DNA of 46,343 bases, from positions 1 through 46,343 of the forward strand of contig NW_003157461.1 in assembly GCF_000003605.2 (NCBI RefSeq). Direction: 5' to 3'. Position numbers and translations under genes: made by a program. Origin of the DNA: Saccoglossus kowalevskii. Lineage: Eukaryota > Hemichordata > Enteropneusta > Harrimaniidae. Every line of letters starts with the position of its first letter. Position 1 is the first letter of the stretch. Positions 22,952 to 35,682 of the stretch are shown one piece after another. The notes under the pieces were generated by a model. The model saw only the letters and a list, made by a program, of their open reading frames with translations, was not told the origin of the DNA and did no database searches.

Positions 22952-23893
22952 ACCTGTGATATCATATTAACAAGTCCAATAGTTAAAAGTTCGAAAATGT
23001 GAATGAATGTTTCGTTAATTGGTGTTAAATTATCGTAGTGTCCAAAGTATTAGAGGTCATAGGTCAATTATAGGAGGTACCTGTGAAAGCGATATCGTTT
23101 TTGAAACATAAACAAATCTGAAATAGCCGGCAATTCGGCTGAATTTCAAATAATCGATGCAGCTGTGAGGTTAGGTGATCGACCAATGTTTATAGTAAAG
23201 CACAAACGGGCGTGGTTAGTTCTTGCATAGGAGACTGCCTGAGTAAATGAGCTGTTGAGTTTATTTTTTTAGTTCCATCACGAATATCGAAAATATATAA
23301 GGCAACGTTCCTGCATTCTTTTTGCTGTGATGTCGATCATTTATAGTGGAAAATCGTAGAAATTTTGTAACTGTTTTAATTAATACAAAGTTTTCAAATT
23401 CCTTCTAGATTTCAAGAACAAGTTGCTGAGCTGTCGGCACGTAGTGGGATTTACGCTGTTAACACTCCCGGCAAAGTTATTTAAAGTGATTGCAAAATTG
23501 TGCAAAGTTATTGCAACGTTGGTAGATGTATTTGTATGTATGAACTAAGTTTTTGGCATATAGAAACACGCAGTTGTAAAGTCGAGAAATTTAATAAAAA
23601 ACGATTGAAAGCAGTCGATAGATGTTGCCATGAGGTGAGGGCAAAATGTTTGAAAACACCGTGCAAAGTTGGAAAAACAAAGGAAATGTTGGCGGAGTTG
23701 CTTATATATTTAACGTAAGTCATTTTCATGGCAACCCCGCAGTTAAATTTCGAAAACACTAAGTAAATGTTCCGATAATGTCTGTCTTATATATAAGCAG
23801 ATTATCACAACAGCCAACGGAAAAATCGACAAGAAACTGCTTACAAAGTTGTAAAAAGCGATTGCAAAGTTGGTAGTTTCATTCGGGATTGTT
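22952..23893 (+). repeat. Satellite monomer, 942 bp
   Basis: GAATGAATG and GTGTCCAAAG as in the monomer at 4915. AG-type T-run, CCCGGC type, fifth CAAAG changed to CAACG, TGTCTGTC duplication, CAACGG tail. Confidence 0.95.
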
Positions 23894-24835
23894 ACCTGTG
23901 ATATCATATTAACAAGTCCAATAGTTAAAAGTTTGAAAATGTGAATAAATGTTTCGTTAATTGGTGTTAAATTATCGTAGTGTTACTCAAAGTATGTAGA
24001 GGTCATAGGTCAATTATAGGAGGTACCTGTGAAAGCGATATCGTTTTTGAAACATTAAAAAATCTGAAATAGCCGGCAATTCAGCTGAATTTCAAATAAT
24101 CGATGCAGCTGTGAGGTTAGGTGATCGACCAATGTTTAAAGTAAAGCACAAACGGGCGTGGTTAGTTCTTGCATAGGAGACTGCCTGAGTAAATGAGCTG
24201 TTGAGTTTATTTTTTTGTTTCATCACGCATATCGAAAATATATAAGGCAACGTTCCTGCATTCTTTCTTACTGTGATGTCGATCATTTATAGTGGGAAAT
24301 CGTGGAATTATTGTAACTGTTTTAATTAATGGACAGTTATCAAATTCCTTCTAATTTCAAGAACAAGTTGCTGATCTGTCGGCACGTAGTGGGATGTACG
24401 CTGTTACCACTCCGTGCAAAGTTGTTCAAAGTGATTGCAAAGTTGTGCAAAGTTATTGAAAAGTTGGTAGATGTATTTGTATATATGACTTAAGTTGTTG
24501 GCATATAGAAACGCGCAGTTGTAAAGTCGAGAAATTCAATAAAAGCCAATTGAAAGCAGTCTATAGATGTTGCCATGAGGTGAGGGCAAAATGTTTGAAA
24601 ACACCGTGCAAAGTTGGAAAAAACGATGAAAATGTTGGCGGAGTTGCTTATATATTTAACGTAAGTCATTTTCATGACAACCCCGCAGTTAAATTTCGAA
24701 AACATTAAGTAAATGTTCCGAGAATGTCTTATATATAAGCAGATTATCACCACAGCCTACCAAAAAATCGACAAGAAACTGCTTACAAAGTTGTAAAAAG
24801 CGATTGCAAAGTTGGTAGTTTCATTCGGGATTGTT
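23894..24835 (+). repeat. Satellite monomer, 942 bp
   Basis: Dyad CAGCTG, GAGGTTAGG, AATGGACAGTTATC, GATGTACG, CCGTGC, CCTACC tail. Confidence 0.95.
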
Positions 24836-25861
24836 ACCTGTGATATCATATTAACAAGTCCAATAGTTAAAAGTTCGAAAATGTGAATAAATGTTTCGTT
24901 AATTGGTGTTAAATTATCGTAGTGTTACTCAAAGTATGTAGAGGTCATAGGTCAGTTATAGGAGGTACATGTGAAAGCGATATCGTTTTTGAAACATAAA
25001 AAAATCTGAAATAGCCGGCAATTCAGCTGAATTTCAAATAATCGATGCAGCTGTGAGGTTAGGTGATCGACCAATGTTTAAAGTAAAGTACAAACTGGCG
25101 TGGTTAGTTCTTGCATGGGAGACTGCTTGAGTAAATGAGCTGTTGAGTTTATTTTTTTAGTTCCATCACGCATATCGAAAATATATAAGGCAACGTTCCT
25201 GCATTCTTTTTGCTGTGATGTCGATTATTTATAGTGGAAAATTGTGGAATTTTTGTAACTGTTTTAACTATTACAAAGTTTTAAAATTCCTTCTAAATTT
25301 CAAGAACAAGTTGCTGAGCTGGAATCGTGGAATTATTGTAACTGTTTTAATTAATGGACAGTTTTCAAATTCCTTCTAATTTCAAGAACAAGTTGCTGAT
25401 CTGTCGGCACGTAGTGGGATTTACGCTGTTACCACTCCGTGCAAAGTTGTTCAAAGTGATTGCAAAGTTGTGCAAAGTTATTGAAATGTTGGTAGATGTA
25501 TTTGTATATATGACTTAAGTTGTTGGCATATAGAAACGCGCAGTTGTAACGTCGAGAAATTCAATAAAAGCCAATTGAAAGCAGTCTATAGATGTTGCCA
25601 TGAGGTGAGGGCAAAATGTTTGAAAACACTGTGCAAAGTTGCAAAAAAACGATGGAAATGTTGGCGGAGTTGCTAATATATTTAACGAAAGTCATTTTCA
25701 TGACAACCCCGCAGTTAAATTTCGAAAACATTAAATAAATGTTCCGAGAATGTCTTATATATAAGCAGATTATCACCACAGCCTACCAAAGAATCGACAA
25801 GAAACTGCTTACAAAGTTGTAAAAAGCGATTGCAAAGTTGGTAGTTTCATTCGGGATTGTT
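24836..25861 (+). repeat. Satellite monomer, 1026 bp, with 82-bp internal duplication
   Basis: Dyad CAGCTG, AG-type T-run, then the duplication at 25240-25403. Downstream of it the sequence is nearly the same as in the monomer at 22009. Confidence 0.95.
25240..25403 (+). repeat. 82-bp tandem duplication inside a monomer, second of three
   Basis: Same hybrid join (GAGCTGGAATCGTGG near 25317-25331) and the same order of subtypes (TTACAAAG copy first, AATGGACAG copy second) as at 5312-5475. The left flank shares GAAAATTGTGG with that copy, so the three cases probably come from one event. Confidence 0.9.
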
Positions 25862-26803
25862 ACCTGTGATATCATATTAACAAGTCCAATAGTTAAAAGT
25901 TCGAAAATGTGAATAAATGTTTCGTTAATTGGTGTTAAATTATCGTAGTGTTACTCAAAGTATGTAGAGGTCATAGGTCAGTTATAGGAGGTACCTGTGA
26001 AAGCGATATCGTTTTTGAAACATAAACAAATCTGAAATAGCCGGCAATTCCGCCGAATTTCCAATAATCGATGCAGCTGTGTGGTTAGGTGATCGACCAA
26101 ATGTTTAAGTAAAGTACAAACTGGCGTGGTTAGTTCTTGCATGGGAGACTGCTTGAGTAAATGAGCTGTTGAGTTTATTTTTTAGTTCCATCACGCATAT
26201 CGAAAATATATAAGGCAACGTTCCTGCATTCTTTTTACTGTGATGTCGATCATTTATAGTGGAAAATCGTAGAATTTTTGTAACTGTTTTAATTATTACA
26301 AAGTTTTCAAATTCCTTCTAAATTTCAAGAACAAGTTGCTGAGCTGTCGGCACGTAGTGGGATTTACGCTGTTAACACTCCCGGCAAAGTTGTTCAAAGT
26401 GATTGCAAAATTGTGCAAAGTTATTGCAAAGTTGGTAGATTTATTTGTATGTATGACCTAAGTTGTTGGCATATAGAAATACGCAGTTGTAAAGTCGAGA
26501 AATTTAATAAAAGCCGATTGAAAGCAGCATATAGATGTTCCCATGAGCTGAGGGTAAAATGTTAGAACACACCGTGCAATGTTGGAAAAAGTGAAGGAAA
26601 TGTTGGCGGAGTTGCTTATATATTTAACGTACGTCATTTTCATGACAACCCCGCAGTTAAATTTAGAAAAAATTAAGTAAATGTTCCGAGAATGTCTTAT
26701 ATATAAGCAGATTATCACAACAGCCAACGGCAAAATCGACAAGAAACTGCTTACAAAGTTGTAAAAAGCGATTGCAAAGTTGGTAGTTTCATTCGGAATT
26801 GTT
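25862..26803 (+). repeat. Satellite monomer, 942 bp
   Basis: TTCCGCCGAATTTCC, AG-type T-run, TTATTACAAAG, CCCGGC, GTGAAGG, CAACGGC tail. Distant copy of the subtype at 201. Confidence 0.95.
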
Positions 26804-27748
26804 ACCTGTGATATCATATTAACAAGTCCAATAGTTAAAAGTTCGAAAATGTGAATAAATGTTTCGTTAATTGGTGTTAAATTATTGCAGTGTTACTCAA
26901 AGTATGCAGTGGTCATAGGTCAATAATAGGAGGTACCTGTGAAAACGATATCGTTTTTGAAACATTAAAAAATCTGAAATAGCCGGCAATTCAGCTGAAT
27001 ATCAAATAATCGATGCAGCTGTGTGGTTAGGTGATCGGCCAATGTTTAAAGTAAAGCACAAACGGGCGTGGTTAGTTCTTGCAAGGGAGACTGATTGAGT
27101 AAATGACCTGTTGTGTTTATTTTTTTTGTTTCATCACGCATATCGAAAATATATAAGGCAACGTTCCTGCATTCTTTCTTACTGTGATGTCGATCATTTA
27201 TAGAGAAAAATCGTGGAATTTTTGTAACTGTTTTAATTAATGGAAAGTTTTCAAATTCCTTCTAATTTTCAAGAACAAGTTGCTGAGTTGTCGGCACGTA
27301 GTGGGATTTACGCTGTCACCACTCCGTGGAAAATTGTTCAAAGTGATTGCAAAGTTGTGCAAAGTTATTTAAAAGTTAGTAGATGTATTTGTATGTATGA
27401 CCTAAGTTGTTGGCATATAGAAACGCGCAGTTGTAAAGTCGAAAAAATCAATAAAAGCCGATTGAAAAGCAGTCTATAGATGTTCCCATGAGCTGAGGGT
27501 AAAATGTTAGAACACACCGTTCAAAGTTGGAAAACGCGAAGGAAATGTTGGCGAAGTTGCTTATATATTTAACCTAAGTCATTTTCATGACAACCCCGCA
27601 GTTAAATTTCGAAAACATTACGTAAATGTTCCGAGAATGTCTTATATATAATCAGATTATCACAACAGCCAACGGAAAAATCGACAAGAAACTGCTTACA
27701 AAGTTGTAAAAAGCGATTGCAAAGTTGGTAGTATCATTCGGAATTTTT
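26804..27748 (+). repeat. Satellite monomer, 945 bp
   Basis: Perfect AAAACGATATCGTTTT at 26942-26957, CAGCTGAATATC, CCGTGG type. Distant copy of the monomer at 1140, following its usual partner in the usual order. Confidence 0.95.
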
Positions 27749-28408
27749 ACCTGTGATATCATATTAACAAGTCCAATAGTTAAATGTTCGAAAATGTGAA
27801 TAAATGTTTCGTTAATTGGTGTTAAATTATCGCAGTGTTACTCAAAGTATGCAGTGGTCATAGGTCAATAATAGGAGGTACCTGTGAAAGCGATATCGTT
27901 TTTGAAACATTAAAAAATCTGAAATAGCCGGCAATTCAGCTGAATTTCAAATAATCGATGCAGCTGTGTGGTTAGGTGATCGACCAATTTTTTAAAATAA
28001 AGCACAAACGGGCGTGGCTAGTTCTTGCATGGAAGACTGCTTGAGTAAATGAGCTGTTGAGTTTATTTTTTTTGTTCCATCACGCATATCGAAAATATAT
28101 AAGGCAACGTTCCTGCATTCTTTTTACTGTGATGTCGATCATTTATAGTGGAAAATCGTAGAATTTTTGTAACTGTTTTAATTATTACAAAGTTTTCAAA
28201 TTCCTTCTAGATTTCAAGAACAAGTTGATGAGCTGTCGGCACATAGTGGGATTTACGCTGTTAACACTCCCGGCAAAGTTATTCAAAGTGATTGCAATGC
28301 TGTGCAAAGTTATTGAAAAGTTGGTAGATGTATTTGTATATATGACCTAAGTTGTTGGCAGATAGAAACACGCAGTTGTAAAGTCGAGAAATTCAATTAA
28401 AGCTTGTT
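27749..28408 (+). repeat. Short satellite monomer, 660 bp (284-bp deletion), first of three
   Basis: Normal until ATTCAATTAAAGC (ending 28403), then directly TTGTTACCTGTG. The lost part holds the donor-like GTAAGT, the CTTATATATAAG palindrome, the second CAAAG block and the CENP-B-like motif. The join creates AAGCTT, which I saw only at the three such joins. Confidence 0.95.
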
Positions 28409-29352
28409 ACCTGTGATATCATATTAACAAGTCCAATAGTTAAAAGTTCGAAAATGTGAATAAATGTTTCGTTAATTGGTGTTAAATTATCGTAGTGTTA
28501 CTCAAAGTATGTAGAGGTCATAGGTCAATTATAGGAGGTACCTGTGAAAGCGATATCGTTTTTGAAACATAAAAAAATCTGAAATAGCCGGCAATTCAGC
28601 TGAATTTCAAATAATCGATGCAGCTGTGTGATTAGGTGATCGACCAATTTTTTAAAGTTAAGCACAAACGGGCGTGGTTAGTTCTTGCAAGGGAGACTGA
28701 TTGAGTAAATGAGCTGTTGAGTTTATTTTTTTTGTTCCATCACGCATATCGAAAATATATAAGGCAACGTTCCTGCATTCTTTCTTACTGTGATGTCGAT
28801 CATTTATAGTGGAAAATCGTGTAATTTTTGTAACTGTTTTAATTAATGGAAAGTTTTCAAATTCCTTCTAATTTTCAAGAACAGGTTGCTGAGCTGTCGG
28901 CACGTAGTGGGATTTACGCTGTTACCACTCCGTGCAAAGTTGTTCAAAGTGATTGCAAAGTTGTGCAAAGTTATTCAAAAGTTGGTAGATGTATTTGTAT
29001 ATATGGCCTAAGTTGTTGGGATGTAGAAACGCGCAGTTGTAAAGTCGAGAAATTCAATAAAAGCCAATTGAAAGCAGTCTATAGATGTTGCATGAGGTGA
29101 GAGCAAAATGTTTGAAAACACCGTGCAAAGTTGGAAAAAACAAAGGAAATGTTGGCGGAGGTGCTTATATATTTAACGTAAGTCATTTTCATGGCAACCC
29201 CGCAGTTAAATTTCGAAAACATTAAGTAAATGTTCCGATAATGTCTTATATATAAGCAGATTATCACAACAGCCAACGGAAAAATCGACAAGAAACTGCT
29301 TACAAAGTTGTAAAAAGCGATTGCAAAGTTGGTAGTTTCATTCGGGATTGTT
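28409..29352 (+). repeat. Satellite monomer, 944 bp
   Basis: Dyad CAGCTG, ATTTTTTAAAGTTAAG, GTGTAATTTTTG, TTATTCAAAAG, TGCATGAGG (one C missing), CAACGG tail without the TGTCTGTC duplication. Left part shared with 30963 and 37369. Confidence 0.95.
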
Positions 29353-30302
29353 ACCTGTGATATCATATTAACAAGTCCAATAGTTAAAAGTTCGAAAATA
29401 TGAATAAATGTTTCGTTAATTGGTGTTAAATTATCGTAGTGTTACTCAAAGTATGTAGAGGTCATAGGTCAATTATAGGAGGTACCTGTGAAAGCGATAT
29501 CGTTTTTGAAACATTAAAAAATCTGAAATAGCCGGCAATTCAGCTGAATTTCAAATAATCGATGCAGCTGTGTGATTAGGTGATCGACCAATGTTTAAAG
29601 TAAAGCACAAACGGGCGTGGTTAGTTCTTGCATAGGAGACTGCCTGAGTAAATGAGCTGTTGAGTTTATTTTTTTTTGTTTCATCACGCATATCGAAAAT
29701 ATATAAGGCAACGTTCCTGCATTCTTTCTTACTATGATGTCGATCATTTATAGTGGAAAATCGTGGAATTTGTGTAACTGTTTTAATTAATGGAAAGTTT
29801 TCAAATTCCTTCTAATTTCAAGAACAAGTTGCTGATCTGTCGGCACGTAGTGGGATTTACGCTGTTACCACTGCGTGCAAAGTTGTTGAAAGTGATTGCA
29901 AAGTTGTGCAAAGTTATTGAAAAGTTAGTAGATGTATTTGTATGTATGACATAAGTTGTTGGCATATAGAAACGCGCACTGCCAGTTGTAAAGTCGAAAA
30001 AATCAATAAAAGCCAATTGAAAGCAGTCTATAGTTGTTCCCATGAGCTGAAAGTAAAATGTTAGAAAACACCGTGCAATGCTGGAATAAGCGAAAGAAAT
30101 GTTGGCGGAGTTGCTTATATATTTAACCTAAGTCATTTTCATGACAACCCCGCAGTTAAATTTCGAAAACATTAAGTAAATGTTCCAAGAATGCCTCATA
30201 TATAAGCAGATTATCACCACAGCCTACCAAAAAATCGACAAGAAACTGCTTACAAAGTTGTAAAAAGCGATTGCAAAGTTGGTAGTTTCATTTGGGATTG
30301 TT
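29353..30302 (+). repeat. Satellite monomer, 950 bp
   Basis: CAGCTG dyad, a small insertion giving CGCACTGCCAGTTG near 29976, GCTGGAATAAGCGAAAG, CCTACC tail. Confidence 0.95.
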
Positions 30303-30962
30303 ACCTGTGATATCATATTAACAAGTCCAATAGTTAAAAGTTCGAAAATGTGAATAAATGTTTCGTTAATTGGTGTTAAATTATCGTAGTGTTACTCAAA
30401 GTATGCAGTGGTCATAGGTCAATAATAGGAGGTACCTGTGAAAGCGATATCGTTTTTGAAACATTAAAAAATCTGAAATAGCCGGCAATTCAGCTGAATT
30501 TCAAATAATCGATGCAGCTGTGTGGTTAGGTGATCGACCAATTTTTTAAAATAAAGCACAAACGGGCGTGGCTAGTTCTTGCATGGGAGACTGCTTGAGT
30601 AAATGAGCTGTTGAGTTTATTTTTTTAGTTCCATCACGCATATCGAAAATATATAAGGCAACGTTCCTGCATTCTTTTTACTGTGATGTCGATCATTTAT
30701 AGTGGAAAATCGTAGAATTTTTGTAACTGTTTTAATTATTACAAAGTTTTCAAATTCCTTCTAGATTTCAAGAACAAGTTGATGAGCTGTCGGCACATAG
30801 TGGGATTTACGCTGTTAACACTCCCGGCAAAGTTATTCAAAGTGATTGCAATGCTGTGCAAAGTTATTGAAAAGTTGGTAGATGTATTTGTATATATGAC
30901 CTAAGTTGTTGGCAGATAGAAACACGCAGTTGTAAAGTCGAGAAATTCAATTAAAGCTTGTT
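30303..30962 (+). repeat. Short satellite monomer, 660 bp (284-bp deletion), second of three
   Basis: Same join as in the first short copy, at 30957/30958. About 30515-31414 is a near copy of 27960-28860 at 2554 bp, so this short monomer travels with its neighbours as a three-monomer unit. Unlike the first copy it has an AG-type T-run. Confidence 0.95.
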
Positions 30963-31908
30963 ACCTGTGATATCATATTAACAAGTCCAATAGTTAAAAG
31001 TTCGAAAATGTGAATAAATGTTTCGTTAATTGGTGTTAAATTATCATAGTGTTACTCAAAGTATGTAGAGGTCATAGGTCAATTATAGGAGGTACCTGTG
31101 AAAGCGATATCGTTTTTGAAACATTAAAAAATCTGAAATAGCCGGCAATTCAGCTGAATTTCAAATAATCGATGCAGCTGTGTGATTAGGTGATCGACCA
31201 ATTTTTTAAAGTTAAGCACAAACGGGCGTGGTTAGTTCTTGCAAGGGAGACTGATTGAGTAAATGAGCTGTTGAGTTTATTTTTTTTGTTCCATCACGCA
31301 TATCGAAAATATATAAGGCAACGTTCCTGCATTCTTTCTTACTGTGATGTCGATCATTTATAGTGGAAAATCGTGGAATTTTTGTAACTGTTTTAATTAA
31401 TGGAAAGTTTTCAAATTCCTTCTAATTTTCAAGAACAGGTTGCTGAGCTGTCGGCACGTAGTGGGATTTACGCTGTTACCACTCCGTGCAAAGTTGTTCA
31501 AAGTGATTGCAAAGTTGTGCAAAGTTATTGAAAAGTTGGTAGATGTATTTGTATATATGACTTAAGTTGTTGGCATATAGAAACGCGCAGTTGTAAAGTC
31601 GAGAAATTCAATAAAAGCCAATTGAAAGCAGTCTATAGATGTTGCCATGTGGTGAGGGCAAAATGTTTCAAAACACCGTGCAAAGTTGGAAAAAAACGAT
31701 GGAAATGTTGGCGGAGTTGCTTATATATTTAACGTAAGTCATTTTCATGACAACCCCGTAGTTATATTTCGAAAACATTAAGTAAATGTTCCGAGAATGT
31801 CTTATATATAAGCAGATTATCACCACAGCCTACCAAAGAATCGACAAGAAACTGCTTACAAAGTTGTAAAAAGCGATTGCAAAGTTGGTAGTTTCATTCG
31901 GGATTGTT
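30963..31908 (+). repeat. Satellite monomer, 946 bp
   Basis: Follows a short monomer. CAGCTG dyad, AAAGTTAAGC, CATGTGGTG, TTTCAAAACACC, CGTAGTTATATTTCG, CCTACC tail. Confidence 0.95.
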
Positions 31909-32851
31909 ACCTGTGATATCATATTAACAAGTCCAATAGTTAATAGTTCGAAAATGTGAATAAATGTTTCGTTAATTGGTGTTAAATTATCGTAGTGTTA
32001 CTCAAAGTATGTAGAGGTCATAGGTCAATTATAGGAGGTCCATGTGAAAGCGATATCGTTTTGAAACATAAAAAAATCTGAAATAGCCGGCAATTCAAGC
32101 TAAATTTTAAATAATCGATGCAGCTGTGTGGTTAGATGATCGACCAATGTTTAAAGTAAAGCACAAACGGGCGTGGTTAGTTCTTGCATAGGAGACTACC
32201 TGAGTAAATGAGCTGTTGAGTTTATTTTTTTTTGTTTCATCACGCATATCGAAAATATATAAGGCAACGTTCCTGCATTTTTCTTACTGTGATGTCGATC
32301 ATTTATAGTGGGAAATCGTGGAATTGTTGTAACTGTTTTAATTAATGGACAGTTTTCAAATTCCTTCTAATTTCAAGAACAAGTTGCTGATCTGTCGGCA
32401 CGTAGTGGGATTTACGCTGTTACCACTCCGTGCAAAGTTGTTCAAAGTGATTGCAAAGTTGTGCAAAGTTATTGAAATGTTAGTAGATGTATTTGTATGT
32501 ATGACCTACGTTGTTGGCATATAGAAACGCGCAGTTGTAAAGTCGAAAAAATCAATAAAAGCCAATTGAAGGCAGTCTATAGTTGTTCCCATGAGCTGAA
32601 GGTAAAATGTTAGAAAACACCGTGCAATGTTGGAATAAGCGAAGGAAATGTTGGCGGAGTTGCTTATATATTTAACCTAAGTCATTGTCATGACAACCCC
32701 GCAGTTAAATGTCGAAAACATTAAGTAAATGTTCCAAGAATGAATCATATATAAGCAGATTATCACCACAGCCTACCAATAAATCGACAAGAAACTGCTT
32801 ACAAAGTTGTAAAAAGCGATTGCAAAGTTGATAGTTTCATTCGGGATTGTT
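31909..32851 (+). repeat. Satellite monomer, 943 bp
   Basis: GAGGTCCATGTG, CAAGCTAAATTTTA (dyad disrupted), AATGGACAG, GAAATGTTAG, CCTACC tail. A run of small changes lies at about 32036-32112. Confidence 0.95.
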
Positions 32852-33801
32852 ACCTGTGATATCATATTAACAAGTCCAATAGTTAAAAGTTCGAAAATGT
32901 GAATAAATGTTTCGGTAATTGGTGTTAAATTATCGAAGTGTTAATCAAAGTATGTAGAGGTCATAGGTCAATTATAGGAGGTACCTGTGAAAGCGATATC
33001 GTTTTTGAAACATTAAAAAATCTGAAATAGTCGGCAATTCGGCTGAATTTCAAATAATCGATATAGCTGTGTGATTAGGTGATCGACCAATGTTTTTAAA
33101 GTAAAGCACAAACAGGCGTGGTTAGTTCTTGCAAGGGAGACTGATTCAGTAAATGAGCTGTTGAGTTTATTTTTTTTGTTCCATCACGCATATCAAAAAC
33201 ATATAAGGAAACGTTCCTGCATTCTTTCTTACTGTGATGTCGATCATTTGTAGTGGAAAATCGTGGAATTTTTGTAACTGTTTTAATTAATGGAAAGTTT
33301 TCAAATTCCTTCAAATTTCAAGAACAAGTTGCTGATCTGTCGGCACGTAGTGGGATTTACGCTGTTACCACTCCGTGCAAAGTTGTTCAAAGTGATTGCA
33401 AAGTTGTGCAAAGTTATTGAAAAGTTGGTAGATGTATTTGTATATATGGCCTAAGTTGTTGGCATGTAGAAACGCGCAGTTGTAAAGTCAAGAAATTCAA
33501 TAAAAGCCAATTTAAAGCAGTGTATAGATGTTGCCATGAGGTGAGGGCAAAATGTTTGAAAACACCGTGCAAAGTTGGAAAATAACAAAGGAAATGTTGG
33601 CGGAGTTGCTTATATATTTAATGTAAGTCATTTTCATGGCAACCCCGCAGTTAAATTTCGAAAACATTAAGTAAATGTTCCGATAATGTCTGTCTTATAT
33701 ATAAGCAGATTTTCACAACAGCCAACGGAAAAATCGACAAGAAACTGCTTACAAAGTTGTAAAAAGCGATTGCAAAGTTGGTAGTTTCATTCGGGATTGT
33801 T
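32852..33801 (+). repeat. Satellite monomer, 950 bp
   Basis: CGGCTG dyad, ATCGATATAGCTG (E-box lost), GTTTTTAAAG, AACATATAAGG, CCAATTTAAAGC, TGTCTGTC duplication, CAACGG tail. Confidence 0.95.
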
Positions 33802-34741
33802 ACCTGTGATATCATATTAACAAGTCCAATAGTTAAAAGTTCGAAAATGTGAATAAATGTTTCGTTAATTGGTGTTAAATTAGCGTAGTGTTACTCAAAG
33901 TATGTAGAGGTCATAGGTCAATTATAGGAGGTACCCGTGAAAGCGATATCGTTTTTGAAACATAAAAAAATCTGAAATAGTCGGCAATTCGGCTGATTTT
34001 CCAATAATCGATGCAGCTGTGTGGTTAGGTGATCGAGCAATGTTTAAAGTAAAGTACAAACGGGCGTGGTTAGTTCTTGCATGGGTGACTGCTTGAGTAA
34101 ATGAGCTGTTGAGTTTATTTTTTTAGTTCCATCACGCATATCGAAAATATATAAGGCAACTTTCCTGCATTCTTTTTACTGTGATGTCGATCATTTATAG
34201 TGGAAAATCGTAGAATTTTTGTAACTGTTTTAATTAATACAAAGTTTTCAAATTCCTTCTAGATTTCAAGAACAAGTTGCTGAGCTGTCGGCACGTAGTG
34301 GGATTTACGCTGTTAACACTCCCGGCAAAGTTATTCAAAGTGATTGCAAAATTGTGCAAAGTTATTGCAAAGTTGGTAGATGGATTTGTATGTATGACCT
34401 AAGTTGTTGGCATATTGAAACACGCAGTTGTATAGTCGAGAAATTTAATAAAACCCGATTGAACGCTGCCTATAGATGTTCCCATGAGATGAGGGTAAAA
34501 TGTTAGAACACACCGTGCAAAGTTCGAAAAGCGAAGGAAATGTTGGCGGAGTTGCTTATATATTTAACCTAAGTCATTGTCATGACAGACCCGCAGTTAA
34601 ATTTCGAAAACATTAAGTAAATGTTCCGAGAATGTCTCATATATAAGCAGATTATCACAACAGCAACCGTAAAATCGACAACCAACTGCAACAAAGTTGT
34701 AAAATGCTATTGCAAAGTTGGTAGTTTCATTCGAGATTGTT
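33802..34741 (+). repeat. Satellite monomer, 940 bp
   Basis: TTAGCGTAGTG, GTACCCGTG, AG-type T-run, CCCGGC type, ACCTAAGTC, CAACCG tail as at the left window edge. Confidence 0.95.
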
Positions 34742-35682
34742 ACCTGTGATATTATATTAACAAGTCCATTAGTTAAAAGTTCGAAAATGTGAATAAATGT
34801 TTCGTTAATTGGTGTTAAATTATCGTAGTGTTAATCAAACTATGTAGAGGTCATAGTCAATTATAGGAGTTCCTGTGAAGCGATATCGTTTTTGAAACAT
34901 TAAAAAATCTGAAATAGCCGGCAATTCAGCTTAATTTCAAATAATCGATGCAGCTGTGTGGTTAGGTGATCGACAAATGTTTAAAGTAAAGCACGAACGG
35001 ACGTGGTTAGTTCTTGCATAGGAGACTGACTGAGTAAATGACCTGTTGAGTTTATTTTTTTTTGTTTCATCACGCATATCGAAAATATATAAGGCAACGT
35101 TCCTGCATTTTTCTTACTGTGATGTCGATCATTTATAGTGGAAAATCGTGGAATTTTTGTAACTGTTTTAATTTATGGAAAGTTTTCAAATTCCTTCTAA
35201 TTTTCAAGAACAAGTTGCTGAGCTGTCGGCACGTAGTGGGATTTACGCTGTCACCACTACGTGCAAAATTGTTCAAAGTGATTGCAAAGTTGTGCAAAGT
35301 TATTGAAAAGTTAGTAGATGTATTTGTATGTATGACCTAAGTTGTTGGCATATAGAAACGCGCAGTTGTAAAGTCGAAAAATGCAATAAAAGCCAATTGA
35401 AAGCAGTCTATAGTTGTTCCCATGAGCTGCAGGTAAAATGTTAGAAAACACAGTGCAATGTTGGAATAAGCAAAGGAAATTTTGGCGGAGTTGCTTATAT
35501 ATTTAACGTAAGTCATTTTCATGACAACCCCGCAGTTAAATTTCGAAAACATTAAGTAAATGTTCCTAGAATGTCTTATATATAAGCAGATTATCACAAC
35601 AGCCTACCAAAAAATCGACAAGAAACTGCTTACAAAGTTGTAAAAAGCGATTGCAAAGTAGGTAGTTTCATTCGGGATTGTT
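34742..35682 (+). repeat. Satellite monomer, 941 bp (subtype G relative)
   Basis: Core variant GATATTATATTAACAAG with CCATTAG, shared with the monomer at 36709. Small deletions at about 34854-34880. The middle carries the G markers (CAGCTTAATTTC, GACAAATG, GAGCTGCAGG). Tail CCTACC. Confidence 0.95.

Larger units (their letters stand above)
27749..32851 (+). repeat. Three-monomer higher-order repeat, ~2.55 kb, with a 660-bp member
   Basis: Two units of lengths 660+944+950 and 660+946+943. About 27960-28860 and 30515-31414 are near copies, sharing the rare ATAAAGCACAAACG, ATGCTGTGC and GGCAGATAGAAAC. Similarity weakens in the third member. Confidence 0.75.
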
